A DNA stretch of 64,000 bases from Curtobacterium sp. MCSS17_007 (GTDB lineage: Bacteria > Actinomycetota > Actinomycetes > Actinomycetales > Microbacteriaceae): the NCBI RefSeq assembly GCF_003234175.2, contig NZ_CP126257.1, forward strand, positions 1,674,001-1,738,000, written 5' to 3'. The translations under genes were made by a program, and so were the position numbers. This document shows, one piece after another, positions 57,556 to 64,000 of the stretch. The notes under the pieces were generated by a model. That model was not told the DNA's origin and searched no databases. It was given only the letters and a program-made list of their open reading frames with translations. Every line of letters starts with the position of its first letter. Positions within the stretch are counted from its first letter, which is position 1.

Positions 57556-59629
57556 GCCCCGCGGACTCCATCTGGCGCAGCGCCTTCTTGAGGTCCTGGA
57601 CCTCGTCGCGGAGGCGCGCGGCGAGCTCGAACTTCAGCTCCGCAGCCGCCTGCAGCATCTGGTCGTTGAGGTCGGCGATCGTCGCCTCGAGCTGGCTCGC
57701 GCCCTCGCCCGCGATGCCCTCGCGCCGGAGGTTCGGCGTGGGCGAGCGACGACCGTCGGCAGCGGGTCGGCCCTCGAGCAGCGCCTTGGTGTCGTCGCTC
57801 TCGCGCTGCAGCACCTCGGTGATGTCGGCGATCTTCTTGCGGAGGGGCTGCGGGTCGATGCCGTGCTCGGTGTTGTACGCGATCTGCTTCTCGCGGCGAC
57901 GGTCGGTCTCCTCGATCGCGTTGCGCATCGAGTCGGTCATCTTGTCCGCGTACATGAGCACCTGGCCGGACACGTTGCGGGCTGCACGGCCGATGGTCTG
58001 GATGAGTGACGTCGACGACCGGAGGAAGCCCTCCTTGTCGGCGTCGAGGATCGCCACGAGCGACACCTCGGGCAGGTCCAGGCCCTCGCGGAGCAGGTTG
58101 ATGCCGATGAGGACGTCGTAGACACCCTGGCGCAGCTCGGTCAGGAGCTCGACGCGCTTGAGCGTGTCGACGTCGGAGTGCAGGTAGCGCACCCGGACCC
58201 CCGCGTTGCCGAGGAAGTCGGTGAGCTCCTCGGCCATGCGCTTCGTCAACGTCGTCACGAGCACGCGCTCGTCGCGCTCGACGCGGACCTTGATCTCCTC
58301 GAGCAGGTCGTCGATCTGGCCGTCGCTCGGCTTCACCACGATCTCCGGGTCGACCAGGCCGGTCGGCCGGATGATCTGCTCGACCACGCTGTCCGTGACG
58401 CCGAGCTCGTACTTGCCCGGGGTGGCCGACAGGTACACCTTCTGCCCGACGCGGTCGAGGAACTCCTCCCACGTCAGCGGTCGGTTGTCGAGCGCGCTCG
58501 GCAGACGGAAGCCGTGCTCGACGAGCGTGCGCTTGCGGGACGCGTCGCCCTCGTACATCGCCCCGATCTGCGGCACGGTGACGTGGGACTCGTCGATGAC
58601 GATGAGGAAGTCGTCCGGGAAGTAGTCGATGAGACAGTGCGGCGCCTCGCCAGCCTCGCGCCCGTCCATGTGGCGCGAGTAGTTCTCGATGCCGGAGCAG
58701 AAGCCGATCTGCTCCATCATCTCGATGTCGAACGTCGTGCGCATCCGCAGCCGCTGCGCCTCGAGCAGCTTGCCCTGCCCCTCGAGCTCGGCGAGGCGTT
58801 CGGCCAGCTCGTCCTTGATCCGCTCGATCGCCCGGTGCATGACGTCGGTGTCCGCCACGTAGTGCGACGCGGGGAAGATCGACACACCCGGCAGGTCGGC
58901 GATGACGTTGCCCGTCAGGGGGTGCAGCGACGTCAGCGCCTCGATCTCGTCACCGAACATCTCGATGCGGATCGCGTGCTCCTCGTACATCGGGATGATC
59001 TCGATGGTGTCCCCGCGGACGCGGAAGGTGCCGCGTGCGAAGTCGACGTCGTTGCGCTGGTACTGCATGCCGACGAACTTGCGGACGAGCTGGTCGCGCG
59101 AGATCGTCTGGCCGACGTGCAGCGCGATGGACGCGTTCATGTACTGCTCGGGGGTGCCGAGGCCGTAGATGCAGGACACGGTCGAGACCACGACGACGTC
59201 GCGCCGACTGAGCAGGGAGTTCGTCGTCGAGTGCCGGAGGCGCTCGACCTCGGCGTTGACCGAGGAGTCCTTCTCGATGAAGGTGTCGGTCTGCGGGACG
59301 TACGCCTCGGGCTGGTAGTAGTCGTAGTACGAGACGAAGTACTCGACCGCGTTGTTCGGCAGCAGTCCGCGGAACTCGTTCGCGAGCTGCGCCGCGAGGG
59401 TCTTGTTGTGCGCGAGCACGAGCGTCGGCCGCTGCACCTGCTCGATGAGCCAGGCCGTGGTGGCCGACTTGCCGGTACCCGTGGCGCCCAGCAGCACCAC
59501 GTCCGTCTCACCGGCGTTGATGCGACCGGCCAGCTCGGCGATCGCCGCCGGCTGGTCACCGCTCGGCGAGTACTCGCTGATCACCTCGAACGGACGGATC
59601 GCCCGCGTGGGCTCGATCGACACTGCCAT
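57545..59629 (-). CDS. uvrB: Excinuclease ABC subunit B (694 aa)
   Basis: Helicase-like subunit that loads on damage after Uvr[15 protein letters not shown] (Q motif), Walker A GATGTGKS, the beta-hairpin [50 protein letters not shown] and [23 protein letters not shown] are all present, with the C-terminal UVR domain [17 protein letters not shown] that binds UvrC. ATG at 59629 is chosen because TACCGT lies seven bases upstream; longer in-frame openings are not expected in the transcript. Confidence 0.97.
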   Translation of the reverse strand: MAVSIEPTRAIRPFEVISEYSPSGDQPAAIAELAGRINAGETDVVLLGATGTGKSATTAWLIEQVQRPTLVLAHNKTLAAQLANEFRGLLPNNAVEYFVSYYDYYQPEAYVPQTDTFIEKDSSVNAEVERLRHSTTNSLLSRRDVVVVSTVSCIYGLGTPEQYMNASIALHVGQTISRDQLVRKFVGMQYQRNDVDFARGTFRVRGDTIEIIPMYEEHAIRIEMFGDEIEALTSLHPLTGNVIADLPGVSIFPASHYVADTDVMHRAIERIKDELAERLAELEGQGKLLEAQRLRMRTTFDIEMMEQIGFCSGIENYSRHMDGREAGEAPHCLIDYFPDDFLIVIDESHVTVPQIGAMYEGDASRKRTLVEHGFRLPSALDNRPLTWEEFLDRVGQKVYLSATPGKYELGVTDSVVEQIIRPTGLVDPEIVVKPSDGQIDDLLEEIKVRVERDERVLVTTLTKRMAEELTDFLGNAGVRVRYLHSDVDTLKRVELLTELRQGVYDVLIGINLLREGLDLPEVSLVAILDADKEGFLRSSTSLIQTIGRAARNVSGQVLMYADKMTDSMRNAIEETDRRREKQIAYNTEHGIDPQPLRKKIADITEVLQRESDDTKALLEGRPAADGRRSPTPNLRREGIAGEGASQLEATIADLNDQMLQAAAELKFELAARLRDEVQDLKKALRQMESAGHVR

Positions 59630-59636
59630 GCCGTCA

Positions 59637-59642
59637 ACGGTA
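59637..59642 (-). promoter_or_regulatory. -10 box of uvrB
   Basis: TACCGT on the minus strand, seven bases before the uvrB ATG. It fixes the start codon. No LexA-type palindrome is seen between coaE and uvrB. Confidence 0.5.
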
Positions 59643-59714
59643 GTCGCGACCCCTGACACCGGACGGCCCTGATCGCCCACAGCAGAGCGCCCGACTGAGC
59701 CGTCGCGGGATCGC

Positions 59715-60317
59715 TCAGCGGGAGACGCGTTCCCACACCTCGTCCGCCGACCGCAGCGTGTCCGCGAGCGTGCCCGTCGCGTCGACGACGTGGTCGGCGA
59801 GGGCGAGCCGGTCGGCGTCGGAGGCCTGCGCCGCCACCCGCCGCTCGGCCTCCTCACGGGGCATCCCCCGGTGCTCGACGAGGCGCTCCACCCGCTGTGC
59901 CGCCGGCGCGTCGACGACGACGACCTGGTCGAACCGGATCGTTCGGCTCCCCCGGGCCTCGGCGAGCAGCGGGACGTCGTAGACGACGACCGCGTCCGGG
60001 TCCGCTGCCTCGGCCGCGTCGAAGGCCTGCTGCGCCAGTCGCCAGACCTCCGGGTGGGTGATGCCCTCGAGGTCCTTCCGTGCCGCCTCGTCCGCGAAGA
60101 CGATCCTGCCGAGCGCCGGCCGGTCCAGCGACCCGTCGGGAGCGAGCACGCCGTCGCCGAAGCGCTCGACGACCCGTGCGAGCCCCGGACTCCCCGGGCC
60201 CACGGCCCGGCGGGCGAGCTGGTCCGCGTCGACCACCACTGCCCCGTGCTCCAGCCACCGCCGGGACACGGTGGACTTGCCCGCGGCGATGCCGCCCGTC
60301 AGACCGATGATGCGCAC
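59715..60317 (-). CDS. coaE: Dephospho-CoA kinase (200 aa)
   Basis: Last step of coenzyme A synthesis. P-loop [31 protein letters not shown], the substrate lid region [11 protein letters not shown] and [14 protein letters not shown] are typical. Many actinobacterial CoaE proteins have a fused C-terminal UPF0157 domain; this one does not. GTG at 60317 is preferred over the in-frame GTG at 60323 because TAGCCT ends six bases before 60317, so the upstream GTG would not be in a leaderless message. Confidence 0.95.
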   Translation of the reverse strand: MRIIGLTGGIAAGKSTVSRRWLEHGAVVVDADQLARRAVGPGSPGLARVVERFGDGVLAPDGSLDRPALGRIVFADEAARKDLEGITHPEVWRLAQQAFDAAEAADPDAVVVYDVPLLAEARGSRTIRFDQVVVVDAPAAQRVERLVEHRGMPREEAERRVAAQASDADRLALADHVVDATGTLADTLRSADEVWERVSR

Positions 60318-60323
60318 GAGCAC

Positions 60324-60329
60324 AGGCTA
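60324..60329 (-). promoter_or_regulatory. -10 box of coaE
   Basis: TAGCCT on the minus strand, six bases before the GTG at 60317, just after the rpsA terminator. Confidence 0.5.
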
Positions 60330-60348
60330 CCGAGACCGTCCGGGAACG

Positions 60349-60388
60349 CCGGAAGCCCGGCACCCCCGCAGGGGTACCGGGCTTCCGG
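60349..60388 (-). terminator. rpsA terminator
   Basis: CCGGAAGCCCGGCACCCC and GGGGTACCGGGCTTCCGG pair with one mismatch around CGCA, 20 bases past the rpsA stop. Confidence 0.8.
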
Positions 60389-60407
60389 TACGGTGCGACC
60401 CGCTCGA

Positions 60408-61877
60408 TCAGTTGTTCGAGCTGAGCTTCTCGCGGAGCGCCGCGAGCGAGGCGTCGTCGGCCAGGGTGCCCTGCCCGTTCGACTCGCTCGAGAAGGACGA
60501 CGAGGACGAGCTCGACGCGGTGGCGGGGAGGTCGAAGCCACCCTGCGCCTCCTCGGCGATGGTCTTCGCGACCTGCGCCTTGTGCGCCTCCCAGCGCGAC
60601 TGGGCGGCCGCGTACTGGCCCTCCCACTCGGTGCGCTGGGTGTCGTAGCCCTCGAGCCACTCGTTGGTCTCCGGGTCGAAGCCCTCGGGGTACTTGTAGT
60701 TGCCCTGCTCGTCGTACTCGGTCGGCATGCCGTAGAGCGCCGGGTCGAACTCGGTGCCCTCCGGGTCCACGCCCTCGTTGGCCTGCTTGAGGCTGAGCGA
60801 GATGCGGCGGCGGTCGAGGTCGATGTCGATGATCTTGACGAAGACCTCGTCACCGACGGAGACGACCTGCTCGGCGAGCTCGACGTGCTTGTTCGAGAGC
60901 TCCGAGATGTGGACGAGACCCTCGATGCCGTCGGCGACGCGGACGAAGGCACCGAACGGCACGAGCTTCGTGACCTTGCCCGGTGCGATCTGACCGATCG
61001 CGTGGGTGCGGGCGAAGACCTGCCACGGGTCCTCCTGCGTGGCCTTGAGCGAGAGCGACACGCGCTCGCGGTCCAGGTCCACCTCGAGGATCTCGACGGT
61101 GACTTCCTGACCGACCTCGACGACCTCGCTGGCGTGCTCGATGTGCTTCCAGGAGAGCTCGGAGACGTGGACGAGACCGTCGACGCCACCCAGGTCGACG
61201 AACGCACCGAAGTTGACGATCGACGACACGATGCCCTTGCGGACCTGGCCCTTGTGGAGGTTGTTGAGGAAGGTGGTGCGCGACTCGGACTGCGTCTGCT
61301 CGAGCAGGGCGCGGCGCGAGAGGACCACGTTGTTGCGGTTCTTGTCGAGCTCCAGGATCTTCGCCTCGAGCTCCTGGCCCAGGTACGGGGTCAGGTCGCG
61401 GACGCGACGCAGCTCGATGAGCGAGGCCGGGAGGAAGCCACGGAGGCCGATGTCGACGATGAGACCGCCCTTGACGACCTCGATGACCGTTCCGGTCACG
61501 ACGCCGTCGGACTCCTTGATCTTCTCGACGTCGCCCCACGCGCGCTCGTACTGCGCACGCTTCTTCGACAGGATGAGGCGACCTTCCTTGTCCTCCTTCT
61601 GGAGGACCAGGGCCTCGACCTCGTCGCCGACCTCGACGACCTCGTTGGGGTCGACGTCGTGCTTGATCGAGAGTTCGCGCGAGGGGATGACACCCTCGGT
61701 CTTGTACCCGACGTCGAGGAGGACCTCGTCGCGGTCGATCTTCACGACGGTGCCGGAGATGAGGTCTCCGTCGTTGAAGAACTTCAGGGTCTTCTCGACC
61801 TCGGCCAGGAAGTCATCAGCCGAGCCGATGTCGTTGATGGCGACCTGCTTGGGAGCCTTGGTCGTGGTGGTTGTCAT
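60408..61877 (-). CDS. rpsA: 30S ribosomal protein S1 (489 aa)
   Basis: Four S1 RNA-binding repeats: GDLISGTVVKIDRDEVLLDVGYK, GVVTGTVIEVVKGGLIVDIGLRGFLP, GQVRKGIVSSIVNFGAFVDLGGVDGLVH and GQIAPGKVTKLVPFGAFVRVADGIEGLVH. The tail of about 130 residues holds a Trp-rich stretch (WLEGYDTQRTEWEGQYAAAQSRWEAH) and a Ser-rich stretch. ATG at 61877 (MTTTTTKAPKQVA) has GGAG about ten bases upstream. The 230-base upstream gap holds the promoter region, which I cannot resolve, and a palindrome at 62060. Confidence 0.97.
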   Translation of the reverse strand: MTTTTTKAPKQVAINDIGSADDFLAEVEKTLKFFNDGDLISGTVVKIDRDEVLLDVGYKTEGVIPSRELSIKHDVDPNEVVEVGDEVEALVLQKEDKEGRLILSKKRAQYERAWGDVEKIKESDGVVTGTVIEVVKGGLIVDIGLRGFLPASLIELRRVRDLTPYLGQELEAKILELDKNRNNVVLSRRALLEQTQSESRTTFLNNLHKGQVRKGIVSSIVNFGAFVDLGGVDGLVHVSELSWKHIEHASEVVEVGQEVTVEILEVDLDRERVSLSLKATQEDPWQVFARTHAIGQIAPGKVTKLVPFGAFVRVADGIEGLVHISELSNKHVELAEQVVSVGDEVFVKIIDIDLDRRRISLSLKQANEGVDPEGTEFDPALYGMPTEYDEQGNYKYPEGFDPETNEWLEGYDTQRTEWEGQYAAAQSRWEAHKAQVAKTIAEEAQGGFDLPATASSSSSSSFSSESNGQGTLADDASLAALREKLSSNN

Positions 61878-62059
61878 GTAGAGATTGCTCCGAACGGACA
61901 TGAGTCGGGCCGTGACGGCGAGGGAGCGACCCCCTGGTCCGCACCTGTCGCAGGTGCGAGCCGTCGCAGCGGTGTGTTGGTTGGCGCGGATTGCGCCGCT
62001 CGAGTCTAACCGCAGCGCGACCGCGGTGACAACCGGGCGTGTCGCCCGGTGACGCGGGA

Positions 62060-62103
62060 CGGACGGGAGGCGCGTGGCGGCGCCGCCGTGCGCCTCCTGT
62101 CCG
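62060..62103 (-). terminator. Terminator after the DUF885 gene, dispersed palindrome family
   Basis: Two 22-base arms beginning CGGACGGGAGGCGCG pair at 19 positions without a loop, 29 bases past the stop of the DUF885 gene. Confidence 0.6.
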
Positions 62104-62132
62104 AAGACCCGCCGCTCAGCCGTCCGGATGCA

Positions 62133-63812
62133 TCAGCCGAGCAGGGCGCTCCGGAGCGTGTCCAGGCCCACGCCGCCGAGCGCGAGCGCGCGGTGGTGGA
62201 ACGCCTTCAGGTCGAACGCGGCACCCTCGCGCGCGGCGAGCTCGTCGCGGACCGACTCCCAGACACGCTGCCCGACCTTGTAGGACGGTGCCTGTCCCGG
62301 CCAGCCGAAGTACCGGGCGACCTCGAACTGCACGAACTCCGGCGCCATGTTGACGTTCTGCCCCATGAAGTCGAGCGCGTACTCCCAGGTCCAGCCGCCG
62401 CCGTCGGGGTTCGTCTTCTGCAGGTGCACGCCGATGTCGAGCACCACGCGCGCCGCCCGCATCCGCTGGCCGTCGAGCATGCCGAGACGGTCACCGTCGT
62501 CGTCGAGGAACCCGAGCTGCTCCATGAGCCGCTCGGCGTAGAGCGCCCAGCCCTCGACGTGACCCGAGGGACCCGCCAGCTGGCGGCGCCAGGTGTTCAG
62601 CTCACCGCGGTTGTAGACCGCCTGGCTGATCTGCAGGTGGTGACCGGGGACGCCCTCGTGGTAGACCGTCGTCTTCTCTCGCCACGTGCCGAACTCCGTC
62701 ACGCCCTGCGGCACGGACCACCACATCCGCCCCGCACGGGAGAAGTCGTCGGAGGGGCCGGTGTAGTAGATGCCGCCCTCCTGCGTCGGGGCGATCCGGC
62801 ACTCCAGGCGCTTGATCGGGTCGGCGATGTCGAAGTACTCCCCGTCCATCGCCCGGATCGACGCGTCGCTCGTCTCCTGCATCCACCGCTGCAGGGCGTC
62901 GGTGCCGTGCAGGATGCGGGCGGGGTCGGCGTCGAGCACCTCGATCGCGCGCGCCACCGAGGCGCCGGACTCGATGCGGTCGGCGATGCGCTCCTGCTCG
63001 TCGCGCATCCGGGCGAGCTCCTCGATGCCCCACTCGTACGTCTCGTCGAGGTCGACGACCGCGCCGAGGAAGCGCCGGGAGTGCAGCTCGTAGTCCTCGC
63101 GTCCGACCGCGTCGACCGGGGTGGCGAGCGGCAGGAGCTCGTGCTCCAGGAAGCCGCTGAACGACCGGTAGGCGGCCGCGGCGACCTCGGCTCCGCGGAC
63201 GAGTTCGGTGCGGAGCGCGTCCGGCACCGGCGCGCCGCCCTCGAGCACGGCACCGTCGACGAGCTGCCGGAAGAACCCGTCCTCGGCACCGTTGCGTGCG
63301 GCCTGCTCGGCGACCAGCTCGACCTGGCGCTTCGCGGGCGTCACCTGGTCGCGGGTGCCCTGGAGCAGGGTCTCACGGTAGCCCTCGAGGGCGTCCGGCA
63401 GCGCGTGCAGGCGGCCGGCGACGTCCTGCCAGTCGTCGGCCGTCGCCGTCGGCATGAGGTCGAGGACGTCGCGGAGCTCCTGCGCGGGGCTCGCGATCAC
63501 GTTGAGGTTCCGCAGGTGCAGCTTCCGCTCGTGCGACTCGACGACCAGGTCGAGCTCCGCGCCGAGGTCGGTCTTCGTCACGCGGTCCACGTCGTCGGTG
63601 GACTCGGCGACCTCCAGGGCGCGACGGGCGGAGCGTGCAGCGTCGGCGAGGGCGTCCGCGCCGGCGGGCGAGGCATCACCGTAGCCGTCGGTACGCCCCC
63701 GGACGCCGATGTACGTGGCGACGGTGGGGTCGAGATCGACGAGGGTGGACACCCAGTCCTCGGCGACGCGGTCGACGGCGGACGGCTGGCGGACGGGTCG
63801 GTCTTCGCTCAT
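62133..63812 (-). CDS. DUF885-family protein, probable metallopeptidase-like (559 aa)
   Basis: The DUF885 hallmark YHEGVPGHHLQI lies at 384-395, giving an HExxxxHH arrangement (His385, Glu386, His391, His392) that resembles a zinc peptidase site. AFDLKAFHHRALALGGVGLDTLR at the C-terminus is also typical. There is no signal peptide, so it acts in the cytoplasm. The substrate is unknown; some relatives have been suggested to be carboxypeptidases or peptidases. ATG at 63812 follows TAGGGT by six bases, a leaderless pattern. Confidence 0.88.
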   Translation of the reverse strand: MSEDRPVRQPSAVDRVAEDWVSTLVDLDPTVATYIGVRGRTDGYGDASPAGADALADAARSARRALEVAESTDDVDRVTKTDLGAELDLVVESHERKLHLRNLNVIASPAQELRDVLDLMPTATADDWQDVAGRLHALPDALEGYRETLLQGTRDQVTPAKRQVELVAEQAARNGAEDGFFRQLVDGAVLEGGAPVPDALRTELVRGAEVAAAAYRSFSGFLEHELLPLATPVDAVGREDYELHSRRFLGAVVDLDETYEWGIEELARMRDEQERIADRIESGASVARAIEVLDADPARILHGTDALQRWMQETSDASIRAMDGEYFDIADPIKRLECRIAPTQEGGIYYTGPSDDFSRAGRMWWSVPQGVTEFGTWREKTTVYHEGVPGHHLQISQAVYNRGELNTWRRQLAGPSGHVEGWALYAERLMEQLGFLDDDGDRLGMLDGQRMRAARVVLDIGVHLQKTNPDGGGWTWEYALDFMGQNVNMAPEFVQFEVARYFGWPGQAPSYKVGQRVWESVRDELAAREGAAFDLKAFHHRALALGGVGLDTLRSALLG

Positions 63813-63818
63813 GCCCCG

Positions 63819-63824
63819 ACCCTA
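63819..63824 (-). promoter_or_regulatory. -10 box of the DUF885 gene
   Basis: TAGGGT on the minus strand, six bases before the ATG at 63812. Confidence 0.5.
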
Positions 63825-63857
63825 CCGAGCCGTGCGGCGCGGGCGGAGGTCCGGACC

Positions 63858-64000
63858 GCGAGACGGGGGCGTCGACACGAGACGCCGCCGTCGCGTCCGC
63901 ACCATCCGGTCGGCGAGACGGGGGTGTCGACGTGAGACGCCCTCCCTCAGGCGAGACGCCCCGTGTTCGGCGGCGTCTCGACGGGTCGGCGGCGCCTCGA
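63858..64000. repeat. GCGAGACG repeat cluster at the window end
   Basis: GCGAGACGGGGGYGTCGACRYGAGACGCC-type units start at 63858 and 63913, and a third start GCGAGACGCC at 63951 runs into GGCGTCTCGACGGG, making an inverted pair. No coding frame is evident. The element continues past the window, so its full size is unknown. Confidence 0.55.

Overview
The window is a 64 kb stretch of high-G+C chromosome. It looks like a member of the Actinobacteria, most likely the family Microbacteriaceae and perhaps Curtobacterium. The reasons are very GC-rich codon use, the tkt-tal-zwf-opcA-pgl order, the uvrA-uvrC-rapZ-whiA-gap-pgk-tpiA-secG-rbpA order, divergent glgA/glgC, an RbpA protein, and many genes with a TANNNT -10 box only 6-8 bases before the start codon (apparently leaderless). 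Genus-level assignment is inference. I found no rRNA, tRNA, CRISPR, phage, transposase or restriction/defence gene. About 52 protein genes cover nearly all the sequence.

Layout. 1-9.2 kb: end of a type II NADH dehydrogenase-like gene, a dinB-helicase operon, an acyl-CoA dehydrogenase, an SGNH hydrolase, a beta-lactamase-fold hydrolase and a D,D-carboxypeptidase. 9.4-12.1 kb: an acetamidase/formamidase coupled to an AtzH-amidase fusion. 12.1-20.5 kb: SpoU-type RNA methyltransferase, sirtuin, histidine phosphatase, a membrane protein, glycosyltransferase and alpha/beta hydrolase, trehalose synthase, a DEDDh exonuclease. 20.8-30.3 kb: ribosomal protein L31 type B, an ABC ATPase, glgA/glgC, serB, fabG, DUF3099, SURF1, an ABC-F protein and bioY. 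30.5-34.8 kb: a compact suf operon (sufB-sufD-Rieske-sufC-sufT) for Fe-S assembly. 35-37.5 kb: ctaA and ctaB for heme A, which together with SURF1 serve cytochrome oxidase. 37.9-44.8 kb: the pentose phosphate pathway. 45.2-51.3 kb: rbpA, secG, glycolysis (tpiA, pgk, gap), whiA, rapZ. 51.4-59.6 kb: uvrC, uvrA, an SDR and uvrB. 59.7-64 kb: coaE, rpsA and a DUF885 protein.

The genes are mostly housekeeping. I did not find a convincing new multi-gene system. The more unusual signals are in the non-coding sequence and in details of proteins: a dispersed family of about ten palindromes sharing a GGGAGGCGCGG arm, two copies of which are identical 48-bp perfect palindromes; leaderless promoters in which the upstream gene's TAG stop serves as the -10 box; two divergent promoters whose -10 boxes overlap; large hairpins downstream of the exonuclease gene; an RbpA lacking all four usual metal ligands; and 18-bp coding repeats in the tails of UvrC and RapZ.
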